From: Pelethousia sp034928145
Lineage (GTDB): Bacteria; Bacillota; Clostridia; Christensenellales; CAG-138
Assembly (NCBI GenBank): GCA_034928145.1
Contig: JAYFPE010000040.1
Location: forward strand, 14,391-78,390
Direction: 5' to 3'
Length of the DNA: 64,000 nucleotides
Part shown: piece after piece, positions 7,882 through 15,712 of the stretch
Numbering within the stretch: position 1 is the stretch's first letter
How the letters are laid out: each line of letters opens with the position of its first letter
Program-made: the position numbers and the translations under genes
Notes under the pieces: model-generated
Seen by the model: only the letters and a program-made list of their open reading frames with translations
Databases searched by the model: none
What the model was told of the DNA's origin: nothing

Positions 7882-9075
7882 TCAGTCTACGATCAGCAGC
7901 GGCTCGCCAAAATCAAAGGGCGCAGCCTGCGGGGTTTGCGCGGCCAGGCAGGCGATCTCGGCCGCGCGCAGATCTAACTCGAACAGGCTGCGCTGAGCCG
8001 GCGCGAGCCGGGTTGCGTCCGCGAATTTGCTTATCACGGGCACGGCGGCGCATTGGTTAAGGCGGCTCAACAGGGGGAAGGCTTCCCGACGTACGCCCAG
8101 TACGCGCAGGTAATCGCCTTGCGCGGCAGCCTGAAGATCCGCCCCGCTGATGCCCAACAGGGCGCAGAGGCATGCCCGCTTGAGCCGGGCCATGGGATAG
8201 CGCCGGGTCTTAACCAGGGCCAGCAGCTCATCCACGGTGGCTGTCTCGCGGCAGGCGCGGTAAAGGGGATTTTCCAGGCCTTCGCGCACCTCGCCCAGGG
8301 CTGCCAGCTCATCTTTTGTGAGGCGGCGCAGGGCGTAAAGGATGGCTTGGGAAAGGCTGCCGAATTCGCGCAGGCCGCCGCTCTGGACGATATTTTGAAT
8401 ATCCGATCGGGCGGTTGCGCAGAGGAAAGGGGCCAGGGATTCCCAATCCCCGGCGCGGATGCCGTTTCGCAGGGCCGTGGCGCTCGCGTGCGCGGCGGCC
8501 AGGCCGCCCTCGTCGTGCCCCGCGCCTTGGCGGGCCAGGGCGATGGGCTCCATAGGCGAACCGAGCGCATCGAGAGCGCGCATGTATTCGAGGCCCAGAA
8601 TATCGTTGGGGCCTGCGGGCAGAGCGGGCAGCGCGGCGCGCAGGGCCGAGCCGCAGGCGGCAGGATAGCTTTGGCCTGCTTCTAAAGCCGCGCGCAGGGC
8701 CGCCGCGCGCACCGGTCCATCCTCTGTGGTCAGGGCGGCGCTAAGCAGGCCCACATCCCCGCTTTCGCTGCCAAAGCAGAGGGCGTCCACCAGGCCGCAC
8801 TTGTGCAGCAGACCCACGGCCCCCTTGGCAAAGCCCGCCGCGCTGGTGAGGGAATAGGGGGCGGGGAGGGAGAGCACCAGGTCGGCCCCGCTTTGCAGGG
8901 CCCATTTAGCCCGGAGTTTTTTGGGGAACATGGCCGGTTCCCCCCGTTGCACGAAATCCCCGCTCATGATGGCCAGGGCATAGTCCGCCTGTGCCAGGGC
9001 CTTGGCCCGGGCCAGGTGGTAAGCATGACCGCTGTGGAAAGGATTATATTCGGCGATAACGCCTACGACGCGCAT
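7882..9075 (-). CDS. tmcAL: tRNA(Met) cytidine acetate ligase (YlbM)
   Basis: TmcAL makes N4-acetylcytidine at the wobble position of elongator tRNA-Met from acetate and ATP. The 397-residue protein starts VVGVIAEYNPFHSGHAYHL, carrying the nucleotidyltransferase-type HSGH motif, followed by IMSGDFVQRGEPA, the KWALQSGADLVLSLP helix and CFGSESGD, all family hallmarks. GGAGG precedes the ATG. It follows ylbJ in the same direction with a 61-base gap, although ylbJ is the downstream gene. The acetate it uses would be supplied by pta-ackA, whose genes are divergent from it here. Confidence 0.93.
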   Translation of the reverse strand: MRVVGVIAEYNPFHSGHAYHLARAKALAQADYALAIMSGDFVQRGEPAMFPKKLRAKWALQSGADLVLSLPAPYSLTSAAGFAKGAVGLLHKCGLVDALCFGSESGDVGLLSAALTTEDGPVRAAALRAALEAGQSYPAACGSALRAALPALPAGPNDILGLEYMRALDALGSPMEPIALARQGAGHDEGGLAAAHASATALRNGIRAGDWESLAPFLCATARSDIQNIVQSGGLREFGSLSQAILYALRRLTKDELAALGEVREGLENPLYRACRETATVDELLALVKTRRYPMARLKRACLCALLGISGADLQAAAQGDYLRVLGVRREAFPLLSRLNQCAAVPVISKFADATRLAPAQRSLFELDLRAAEIACLAAQTPQAAPFDFGEPLLIVD

Positions 9076-9105
9076 GCAGGGAGACCTCCGCTATGTTTTG
9101 CCACG

Positions 9106-9135
9106 AGTATACCATACGGTAGAGGGATTGAGCAA
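9106..9135 (-). promoter_or_regulatory. Promoter for tmcAL (ylbJ)
   Basis: On the minus strand TTGCTC, an 18-base spacer and TATACT, with TGG in front of the -10 (extended -10). The start point would fall about 25 bases before the tmcAL ATG. Confidence 0.6.
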
Positions 9136-9187
9136 AAATTATCCGGCGAAAAGCGCGGAAAATGATGAAAAGGCAAAGCGGCTGTGC

Positions 9188-9193
9188 TATAAT
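9188..9193 (+). promoter_or_regulatory. -10 element upstream of pta
   Basis: Perfect TATAAT followed by ACTATAG, 85 bases before the pta ATG. The -35 region (ATGAAA) is weak. The 13 bases TATAATACTATAG recur exactly at the ylxM promoter (20284). Confidence 0.45.
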
Positions 9194-9277
9194 ACTATAG
9201 CTGTGTTGGCGCTCCCAGAGCGCATAACATACTTTTTTTGAGCAATTCATTTCTTGCGCAAGCGAAAGGAGTTATCA

Positions 9278-10276
9278 ATGTCCGTCATCGAGAGCATCCG
9301 CGAAAAGGCCAAGGCGAATGTGAAGCACATCGTCCTGCCTGAGGGCTGCGAGGAACGCACCGTGCAGGCCGCGGCGAAGATCACACAGGAGGGCCTCGCT
9401 AAGGTCACCTTGGTGGGAGACCCCCGTGAGATCCAGGCCGTAGCCGCCAAATTCGGCGTGAGCCTTGCGGGCGCCGCCATCGTCGACCCCGCCGCTTCCC
9501 CCGATTATCCGCGTTATTGTGAGGCTTTTGCCCAAATGCGCGCTAAGAAGGGCGTCACCATGGAGCAGGCGCAAAAGACGATGCTGGACCCGCTTTTTTT
9601 CGCAGCTATGATGGTTTACGATAATAAGGCCGACGGTTTCGTTTCCGGCGCGATCAACACCACCGGCAATACCCTTCGGCCCGGCCTGCAGATCATCAAA
9701 ACCACGCCCGGGGTCTCCACCGTTTCCAGCTGTTTCATTATGGAAGTGCCGGATAAGAGCTATGGTGAAGGCGGCATCCTCATCTTTGCGGATTGCGCCG
9801 TAAATATCGAGCCCACGGCCCAGCAGCTGGCGGATATCGCTATCGCCTCCGCAAAAACCGGCAAGGCCCTCTGCGGGCTCGACCCCAAGGTGGCCATGCT
9901 CTCCTTCTCTACCAAGGGCAGCGCCAAGCACGAAAATGTGGACAAGGTGTCCGAGGCCACGCGTTTGGTCAAAGAGCTGGCCCCGGATCTGAATGTGGAT
10001 GGCGAATTGCAGGCGGATGCGGCCCTGGTCGAAAAGGTCGGCCAGCTTAAATCCCCGGGCAGCCCTGTGGCGGGTCATGCCAACGTGTTGGTTTTTCCCG
10101 ATCTGCAATCCGGTAACATCGGCTATAAGCTTGTGCAGCGCCTGGCCGGCGCCGAGGCAATAGGCCCCATCTGCCAGGGATTTGCCAGGCCTATCAACGA
10201 CCTTTCGCGCGGCTGCAGCGTGGAGGATATCGTATCCCTGGTTGCGGTCACCGCCGTACAAGCGCAAAACCTCTAA
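9278..10276 (+). CDS. pta: Phosphate acetyltransferase
   Basis: Pta converts acetyl-CoA and phosphate into acetyl phosphate, the first step from acetyl-CoA to acetate and ATP. The 332-residue protein is the short Pta form with only the catalytic domain: HIVLPEGCEERTVQAA at the N-terminus, DGFVSGAINTTGNTLRPGLQ in the middle and VFPDLQSGNIGYKLVQR near the C-terminus. AAAGGAG lies 8 bases before the ATG at 9278; an upstream in-frame TTG lacks such a site. ackA follows 50 bases later, forming the usual acetate-fermentation operon. Confidence 0.96.
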   Translation: MSVIESIREKAKANVKHIVLPEGCEERTVQAAAKITQEGLAKVTLVGDPREIQAVAAKFGVSLAGAAIVDPAASPDYPRYCEAFAQMRAKKGVTMEQAQKTMLDPLFFAAMMVYDNKADGFVSGAINTTGNTLRPGLQIIKTTPGVSTVSSCFIMEVPDKSYGEGGILIFADCAVNIEPTAQQLADIAIASAKTGKALCGLDPKVAMLSFSTKGSAKHENVDKVSEATRLVKELAPDLNVDGELQADAALVEKVGQLKSPGSPVAGHANVLVFPDLQSGNIGYKLVQRLAGAEAIGPICQGFARPINDLSRGCSVEDIVSLVAVTAVQAQNL

Positions 10277-10326
10277 AATAAAACCATTTTTGCATAAGGC
10301 GAAATACATAGGAGGATAATTTTTTC

Positions 10327-11529
10327 ATGAAAGTATTGGTCATCAACGCGGGCAGTTCTTCCCTCAAATACCAGCTGATCGACACAGAAAGCAACGATAT
10401 CATCGCCAAGGGTATCTGCGAGCGCATCGGCATCGGCGGTTCCAAGCTGACCTACAAGCCCACGGGCAAGGCCGCCCACGAAGTTGAAAAGGATATGAAG
10501 GATCATACCGAGGCCATCCAGATGGTGCTGGATGCGCTGGTCGATAAAGAGATCGGCGTGGTGGACAGCATGGCCGAGATCGACGCCGTGGGTCACCGTA
10601 TCCTGCACGGCGGCATGAAGTTTACCAGCTCCTGCCTCATCGACGATGCCTGCATGAGCGCCATCGAGGAATGCATCCCCCTGGGGCCGCTGCATAACCC
10701 GGCCAACCTCATGGGCATCCGCGCCTGCCAAACCATTATGCCCGGCACCCCCATGGTGGCAGTGTTCGATACGGCCTTCCACCAGACCATGCCCCCGGAA
10801 GCCTATATGTACGCCCTGCCCCCCGAAGCGTTTGAAAAGCACATGGTGCGGCGCTATGGTTTCCATGGCACCAGCCACTTCTATGTATCTCAGCGGGCCA
10901 TCGCCAAGCTTGATATGCCCGCCGCCGAGACCCGTGTCATCACCTGCCACTTGGGCAACGGCTCCAGTATCTCGGCTGTGAAGGGCGGCAAGTGCATCGA
11001 TACCTCCATGGGCCTCACGCCCCTTGAAGGCGTGCCTATGGGCACCCGCTGCGGCGATATGGATCCGGCCATCGTCCCCTTCTTAATGGAAAAGCTGGGC
11101 CTCGATGGGCCGAGCATGTGCACCTATATGAATAAGAAGAGCGGTGTGCTGGGTATGTCCGGCGTTTCCAGCGATTTCCGCGACCTGGCCGCAGCCGCGG
11201 CCCAGGGAAACGAGCGGGCGGAGCTGGCCATCAAAACCTTCTCCTATAAGGTCAAGAAATATATCGGTTCCTATGCGGCGGCTCTGGGTGGGGTGGACGC
11301 CATCGTCTTCACCGCGGGCGTGGGCGAGAACGACCGCGACGTGCGCGCGCGCATCCTCACGGGCCTGGAGTACCTGGGCGTGGATGTAGATTTCGATTAT
11401 AACGAAACCTGCCCACGCGGAGAGGAAGTGGAGATCAGCAAGCCCGAAAGCAAGGTGAAGGTGTTTGTGATCCCCACAGACGAAGAAATGGTCATCGCCA
11501 AGGATACGGCCAGGCTTGCCGCCAAATAA
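10327..11529 (+). CDS. ackA: Acetate kinase
   Basis: AckA transfers the phosphate of acetyl phosphate to ADP, giving ATP and acetate. The 400-residue protein begins MKVLVINAGSSSLKYQL, the acetate kinase signature 1, and contains VFDTAFHQTMP, RRYGFHGTSH (signature 2), HLGNGSSI and FTAGVGEND. Length matches the family. AGGAGG stands before the ATG. It forms an operon with pta, giving the cell substrate-level ATP synthesis and fitting an anaerobic fermenter. Confidence 0.97.
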   Translation: MKVLVINAGSSSLKYQLIDTESNDIIAKGICERIGIGGSKLTYKPTGKAAHEVEKDMKDHTEAIQMVLDALVDKEIGVVDSMAEIDAVGHRILHGGMKFTSSCLIDDACMSAIEECIPLGPLHNPANLMGIRACQTIMPGTPMVAVFDTAFHQTMPPEAYMYALPPEAFEKHMVRRYGFHGTSHFYVSQRAIAKLDMPAAETRVITCHLGNGSSISAVKGGKCIDTSMGLTPLEGVPMGTRCGDMDPAIVPFLMEKLGLDGPSMCTYMNKKSGVLGMSGVSSDFRDLAAAAAQGNERAELAIKTFSYKVKKYIGSYAAALGGVDAIVFTAGVGENDRDVRARILTGLEYLGVDVDFDYNETCPRGEEVEISKPESKVKVFVIPTDEEMVIAKDTARLAAK

Positions 11530-11575
11530 TAAGATAAAAGCTTGGTTACAGGGCGTGGGAGCTGGAAATTTCGTA

Positions 11576-11604
11576 TTGACAAAACCCCGCCCTGCATATA
11601 AAAT
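11576..11604 (+). promoter_or_regulatory. Sigma-A promoter for DUF177-rpmF
   Basis: TTGACA, 17 bases, TAAAAT. The -35 is perfect; the start point would lie about 23 bases before the chosen ATG of the next gene. Confidence 0.75.
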
Positions 11605-11634
11605 GAACGATGTCGGATTTTTGAGGTGTCCCGG

Positions 11635-12150
11635 ATGAAATTCTCCATTGCCACGCAGTTGCGGCAGATCGGCCTTGTAGGCCGATACGTTGTGGATGAG
11701 GCGATGTCGCCCCAAACCTACATGGGCGGCGAGGTATCCTTTGCAGCCCCTTTGCATGTAGAGGCCACGTATGTTTTCGATGGCGAGGGTTTCACCGTGA
11801 GAGGCACTGTCAAGACCGCGTTGCGCTCCACCTGCGCCCTGTGCGCCAAGGCGTTTGACGAACCCTTTGCATTTGAGTTTGAAGAGCGGTTTGTCAAAGA
11901 TCCCGGCCCGGAGGATGAGGCCTATCCCATAGGCAACGAAGAGCTTGATATCACCCGGCCCGTGTTGGACAATCTCTTTCTGAACCTGCCGCTGCAAAGC
12001 ATATGCAGGCCAGGATGCAAGGGCCTTTGCCCGGTATGCGGGTGCGATTTGAATTCCGTCCAGTGCGCTTGCCTGCGTGGGGAGGAACCCGAAAGGGAAA
12101 ATCCTTTCGCCAAGCTCAGTGCCCTGTTGAATCACGATAAGGAGGTGTAA
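11635..12150 (+). CDS. DUF177 (YceD/YlbN) family protein
   Basis: A 171-residue protein of the family found immediately before rpmF in most bacteria; in Escherichia coli and plants its relatives are needed for 23S rRNA accumulation. The sequence shows a beta-rich N-terminal half, CALCAKAF at about residue 62 and a C-terminal Cys cluster (CRPGCKGLCPVCGCDLN, then CAC) typical of the Firmicute version and probably zinc-binding. GAGGTG lies 7 bases before the ATG at 11635, preferred over the GTG at 11626, which overlaps that site. Two bases separate it from rpmF. Confidence 0.9.
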   Translation: MKFSIATQLRQIGLVGRYVVDEAMSPQTYMGGEVSFAAPLHVEATYVFDGEGFTVRGTVKTALRSTCALCAKAFDEPFAFEFEERFVKDPGPEDEAYPIGNEELDITRPVLDNLFLNLPLQSICRPGCKGLCPVCGCDLNSVQCACLRGEEPERENPFAKLSALLNHDKEV

Positions 12151-12152
12151 GT

Positions 12153-12335
12153 ATGGCGGTCCCCAAAAGAAAAACATCCAAGGCCAAGCGCGATGCGCGT
12201 AGAGCCAATTGGAAGCTGTCCATTCCCGGTATCGTGGAATGCCCGCAGTGCCACGAGGCGAAGCTCGCCCATCGGGTGTGCAAAAAGTGCGGCTATTACG
12301 ATGGCAAGCAGGCTATTAAAGTTGAAAAGGCCTAA
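12153..12335 (+). CDS. rpmF: Ribosomal protein bL32
   Basis: A 60-residue 50S subunit protein. MAVPKRKTSKAKRDARR is the standard bL32 N-terminus. The zinc-ribbon is complete: Cys30-x2-Cys33 and Cys43-x2-Cys46, so this is the zinc-binding C+ form. AAGGAGGTG precedes the ATG. The gene follows DUF177 closely and ends in a strong terminator, which separates it from plsX, with which it usually forms one unit. Confidence 0.97.
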   Translation: MAVPKRKTSKAKRDARRANWKLSIPGIVECPQCHEAKLAHRVCKKCGYYDGKQAIKVEKA

Positions 12336-12348
12336 CAGCATAACATTA

Positions 12349-12376
12349 GGGCTTCCCACTGGAGGGAAGTCCTTTT
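12349..12376 (+). terminator. Rho-independent terminator after rpmF
   Basis: Stem GGGCTTCCC/GGGAAGTCC (one G-T pair), six-base loop, then TTTT. Confidence 0.85.
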
Positions 12377-12528
12377 GCTATACGGCAAGTTAGCCGCCCG
12401 CATATAACCCCGGGCCCGGCCTTCGGCCGCAAAGGCTGCCATAGCTTTGTCGAGGCCGCTCACTATAGGCCCCGCTACGCATGCGCTCGCGCCTTGGGCT
12501 GAAAATCCAATCGGGAAGGGATAACACT

Positions 12529-12933
12529 ATGAAAACGCTGGCACTCTACTTCTCCTACGCAGGACACACAAGGAAAATCGCCGAAACCGAAGCCGCCAAA
12601 TGCGGAGCGGACATCGCCGAAATTAAAACAGCGGGGCGTTTGGGTATGTTTCGCGGCAGCCTGAAAGCTATGCGGGGCAAGGCCACGAAAATTCAACCGC
12701 TAACGGTCAGCCTCTCCGGCTACGACGTCATCAAGCTGTATTCGCCGATTTGGGCCGGCAACACCCACGCCGCCGCAAACGCTGTGCTTGATATGCTTCC
12801 AAGCGGCAAGAATATCGAGATTGCCCTTGTTTCCGGCAGCGGCACCAGCAAATGCCGTGAGCGCATAACGGGCATCGTCAAGGCAAAAGGCTGTACGCTC
12901 ACGGGGTTCAGGGACATTAAGGCAAGTTCATGA
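12529..12933 (+). CDS. Short flavodoxin-like protein
   Basis: A 134-residue protein with flavodoxin features: the N-terminal FMN-phosphate loop YFSYAGHTRKIAE, a central YDVIKLYSPIWAGNTHAA loop where an aromatic-rich segment would stack on the flavin, and IALVSGSGTSKCRE. GGGAAGGG lies 8 bases before the ATG. It would carry electrons through bound FMN. It stands with vanZ-like in an insertion between rpmF and plsX, and its base composition is visibly poorer in GC than its neighbours, which suggests later arrival. It overlaps the VanZ gene by four bases. Partner proteins are not evident. Confidence 0.8.
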   Translation: MKTLALYFSYAGHTRKIAETEAAKCGADIAEIKTAGRLGMFRGSLKAMRGKATKIQPLTVSLSGYDVIKLYSPIWAGNTHAAANAVLDMLPSGKNIEIALVSGSGTSKCRERITGIVKAKGCTLTGFRDIKASS

Positions 12934-13439
12934 AAAATAACGAATCTAAAACCACCCGCCGAATCGTGCTTGCCTTATTTATCCTGTATGTGCTGGCTAT
13001 CCTGTTCCTCCTGGTCATCCCAAATAACTACCGCGGCCATAATGTGCTGATTGGCGGCCTTACATGGGATCGGTGGATGGCGTACGTTGGGGGCGGCTTT
13101 AACCTTGTGCCGTTCCGTGGGATAGCTGAACAGATAGGCAGCATAATCGTTGGGGAGGATGTGGCGCGAAACTTAATCTATTTGGCTGGCAACCTTGCAG
13201 GGTTTGCACCATTGGGTTTTTTCCTGCCCGCGATGTTTGCGAGACAGCGCAAGTTCCGGACGTTTCTTATCACCGTCTTGCTGGCGATTGCCGGCTTGGA
13301 ACTTGTGCAGTTAATGACGATGCGCGGTTCTTGCGACATTGACGACATTATCTTAAACGCCGCCGGCGCTTGCCTCGGTTTTTGGATAATGCACAAATCG
13401 GTCAGGCATATTACAGGTTCGAAACAAGAAGCGGATTAG
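12930..13439 (+). CDS. VanZ-like family membrane protein
   Basis: A 169-residue VanZ-domain protein. Four hydrophobic spans are visible: VLALFILYVLAILFLLVI near the N-terminus, NLIYLAGNLAGFAPLGFFL in the middle, FLITVLLAIAGLELVQL and the C-terminal IILNAAGACLGFWIM. The ...NLxxNxxGFxPxGF... and ...DIDDIILNxxGxxxG... patterns are family signatures. VanZ of enterococci gives weak teicoplanin resistance by an unknown mechanism; most relatives have no known role. ATGA overlap with the flavodoxin gene means the two are translated together. Lower GC than the surrounding genes. Confidence 0.88.
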   Translation: MKNNESKTTRRIVLALFILYVLAILFLLVIPNNYRGHNVLIGGLTWDRWMAYVGGGFNLVPFRGIAEQIGSIIVGEDVARNLIYLAGNLAGFAPLGFFLPAMFARQRKFRTFLITVLLAIAGLELVQLMTMRGSCDIDDIILNAAGACLGFWIMHKSVRHITGSKQEAD

Positions 13440-13556
13440 TATTATAACCCGGCTCGCCGAATGCATCGGCAAAAGGGTATACAATTTCAACGTTTAACTT
13501 GCGGGGTACGCATTTTAACAATAGACAGTACCTACGCCAGAACAGGAGGATAGCAG

Positions 13557-14573
13557 ATGACTAGGATCGCGATAGACGTTTTCGGCGGGGATCACGCCCC
13601 GGCCGCCACCATCGAAGGTTCCGTGCAGGCGCTTAAAAACTTTAGCGATATCGAGCTTTTGCTCTTTGGCGATGAGGAAAAGATTGAGAGAGAGCTGTCC
13701 AAATTCCCCGATGCGGATCGGGGCCGCATCGGCATTCGCCATGCGCCGCAGGTTATTTCTTTAGAAGAATCGCCCACGGCTGCCATACGCTCGAAAAAGG
13801 ATTCCTCCTTGGTGCGGGGCCTCGAGGCCGTAAAGGCGGGCGAAGTCGCCTGTTTGGTATCCGCGGGCAGCACCGGCGCGCTGCTGGCCGGGGCCACGCT
13901 CATCGTGCGGCGCATACCGGGCGTGAAGCGGCCTGCCTTGGGCATGGCTATCCCAAACAAGCTGGGCGGCTTTACTCTTTTGATGGACTGCGGGGCCAAT
14001 ACGGATTCCAAACCCTCCTTCCTGCTGCAATTCGCGGTGATGGCCAGCGCCTACCTCGAAGGGGTGATGGGGGTGAAGGAACCGCGCATCGGCCTTTTGA
14101 ACAACGGTGTGGAGGCCGAAAAGGGAAACGCCCTCACCAAGGCAGCCTATCCGCTGCTTGCCGGCGCGCCCATCCGCTTTGCGGGCAATTGTGAAGCTCG
14201 CGAAATTCCTTCCGGCGATTTTGACGCGGTGATCTGCGACGGATTCGACGGCAATATCGTGCTCAAATATACCGAGGGCCTGGCGGACGCGCTGATCAGC
14301 ATGCTCAAAAGAGAGCTTTTGGCGGATAAGCGCAGCAAACTGGGCGCGGCTTTAAGTAAACCCGCCTTCCGCCGCTTTAAAAAAACCATGGATTATACGG
14401 AATACGGCGGCGCGCCCCTTTTGGGCGTGGACGGCGGCATCATCAAGGCCCACGGCAGCTCCAATGCCAAGGCATTTTGCGCTGCCATCGGCCAGGCGCG
14501 GCGCTTTGCCGGGGCGGATATACGCGGCGCCATCGCCGCCGCCATGGCCGCCCTGCCTGAGATAGAGGATTGA
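13557..14573 (+). CDS. plsX: Phosphate acyltransferase PlsX
   Basis: PlsX makes acyl phosphate from acyl-ACP, feeding PlsY in phospholipid synthesis at the membrane surface. The 338-residue protein begins TRIAIDVFGGDHAP, the family signature, and has VSAGSTGALLAGATLIVRRI, DCGANTDSKP, GLLNNGVEAEKGN and CDGFDGNIVLKYTEG in the expected order. AGGAGG stands before the ATG. Its 3' end carries the acpP promoter, so acpP can be transcribed separately. The usual fapR and fabD/fabG genes are not beside it here. Confidence 0.96.
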   Translation: MTRIAIDVFGGDHAPAATIEGSVQALKNFSDIELLLFGDEEKIERELSKFPDADRGRIGIRHAPQVISLEESPTAAIRSKKDSSLVRGLEAVKAGEVACLVSAGSTGALLAGATLIVRRIPGVKRPALGMAIPNKLGGFTLLMDCGANTDSKPSFLLQFAVMASAYLEGVMGVKEPRIGLLNNGVEAEKGNALTKAAYPLLAGAPIRFAGNCEAREIPSGDFDAVICDGFDGNIVLKYTEGLADALISMLKRELLADKRSKLGAALSKPAFRRFKKTMDYTEYGGAPLLGVDGGIIKAHGSSNAKAFCAAIGQARRFAGADIRGAIAAAMAALPEIED

Positions 14574-14598
14574 CATCGGGGCCATATCAGGCTAAACT
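14570..14598 (+). promoter_or_regulatory. Sigma-A promoter for acpP
   Basis: TTGACA, 17 bases, TAAACT. The -35 overlaps the last codons of plsX; about 50 bases of leader precede the acpP ATG. Confidence 0.75.
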
Positions 14599-14655
14599 AT
14601 CCCTAGTAATCTTGGCAATCATACTTTTTATTGAATAACCGAAAGGCGGTGCAAC

Positions 14656-14877
14656 ATGGATTTTGAAAAGATTCGCGATATGATCGCAAAGCAGATGGAT
14701 ATCCCGGCGGAAAGCATCACGGAGGAATCCCGCTTGGGTGAGGATCTCAAAGCCGATTCCCTCGACCTGGTGGAGTTGGTAATGGACCTCGAGCAGGAAT
14801 ACGGGGTGCAAATCCCCGAGGAGGCCCTGCCGAATATCAAGACCGTGGGCGATATTGCGGCATTCCTCAACAAATAG
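14656..14877 (+). CDS. acpP: Acyl carrier protein
   Basis: A 73-residue acidic carrier protein that holds growing acyl chains on a phosphopantetheine arm. The arm is attached to Ser35 in the motif LKADSLDLVELVM, as in all fatty-acid ACPs. Length, acidity and the four-helix pattern fit. It has its own promoter and is closed by a strong terminator, as expected for a highly expressed gene. AcpS at 797 would load it, and PlsX upstream uses its acylated form. Confidence 0.97.
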   Translation: MDFEKIRDMIAKQMDIPAESITEESRLGEDLKADSLDLVELVMDLEQEYGVQIPEEALPNIKTVGDIAAFLNK

Positions 14878-14896
14878 GGCCAAGCTAAAACACTCT

Positions 14897-14926
14897 GCCC
14901 GCATCTTGAACGGATGCGGGCCTTTT
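14897..14926 (+). terminator. Rho-independent terminator after acpP
   Basis: Stem GCCCGCATC/GATGCGGGC (9 bp), seven-base loop, then CTTTT. It ends 20 bases before the rnc ATG, so rnc expression depends on readthrough or on an unseen start. Confidence 0.88.
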
Positions 14927-14946
14927 CACTTGAAGGGGTGGTGGAG

Positions 14947-15666
14947 ATGGAGCTGGAATACATCCGGGGCAACAGCCTTCGAGCTTTGCAGCAAAAGCTG
15001 GGCTATTGCTTTTCGGATCTGCTGCTGTTGGATGCGGCGCTGACGCATACTTCCTATGTCAAGGGGGATGGAAAAGCCCACAAGCACAACGAGCGCTTGG
15101 AATTCCTGGGCGACGCGGTGCTGGAGCTATGCGTGAGCGAATATTTATACCGCAACTACCCGGAGCTCAACGAGGGCGTTATGACCCGCGCGCGGGCTGC
15201 TTCCGTATGCGAAGCTGCCCTGCACAAGGCCGCTTTGGAATTGGGCCTGGGCGAATGCCTGCGCCTGAGCCGGGGCGAGGAGCATTCCGGCGGGCGCTCT
15301 AAGCCCTCTATCTTGGCGGACGCCGTGGAGGCCGTGCTGGGGGCCATTTATCTTGACGGCGGCATGGAGGAGGCGCGCGCCTTTGCGCTTCGTCTCACCC
15401 AAGCGCAGATCCAGGATGCCGTGGCCAATGTGGACGCCAAGGATTATAAAACCATGCTGCAGGAGCATGTGCAAAAGTTGCATAAGGGCAATGTGAGCTA
15501 CGAGCTCTTAGCATCCAGCGGCCCGGATCACCAAAAAACCTTTACCATGCGGGTGGTCGTGTCCGGCAAGCCCATGGGCGAGGGCAGCGGCGGCTCCAAG
15601 CAAGAGGCGGGGCAGGCCGCGGCCCGGGAAACCATGCGCATGCTGTGCATTGGGCCGGAAAAATAA
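14947..15666 (+). CDS. rnc: Ribonuclease III
   Basis: RNase III cuts double-stranded RNA and matures rRNA precursors. The 239-residue protein has the catalytic signature HNERLEFLGDAVLELCVSEY (Glu and Asp metal ligands), a second metal site in LADAVEAVLGAIYLDGG and a C-terminal dsRNA-binding domain from about residue 160 (DYKTMLQEHVQK ... GSKQEAGQAAARETM). The ATG at 14947 stands 8 bases after GAAGGGG; in-frame GTG codons at 14938 and 14941 overlap that site. It is followed by smc as in Bacillus. Confidence 0.95.
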   Translation: MELEYIRGNSLRALQQKLGYCFSDLLLLDAALTHTSYVKGDGKAHKHNERLEFLGDAVLELCVSEYLYRNYPELNEGVMTRARAASVCEAALHKAALELGLGECLRLSRGEEHSGGRSKPSILADAVEAVLGAIYLDGGMEEARAFALRLTQAQIQDAVANVDAKDYKTMLQEHVQKLHKGNVSYELLASSGPDHQKTFTMRVVVSGKPMGEGSGGSKQEAGQAAARETMRMLCIGPEK

Positions 15667-15712
15667 GCCCGCTTGCGGGCAGAGACTTTTTGAGAGGCAG
15701 GGTTTCAGAGCA

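Noticed and set aside
12395..12500. Short minus-strand open frames in the GC-rich spacer after rpmF
   Set aside because: No Shine-Dalgarno site, low-complexity Arg/Gly/Ala-rich translation and overlap with the rpmF terminator.
15650..15712. Earlier ATG for smc at 15650
   Set aside because: It lies inside the rnc coding end and would add about 20 residues unlike any SMC N-terminus; the family start MRLTKLEINGFKSF fits the TTG at 15713.
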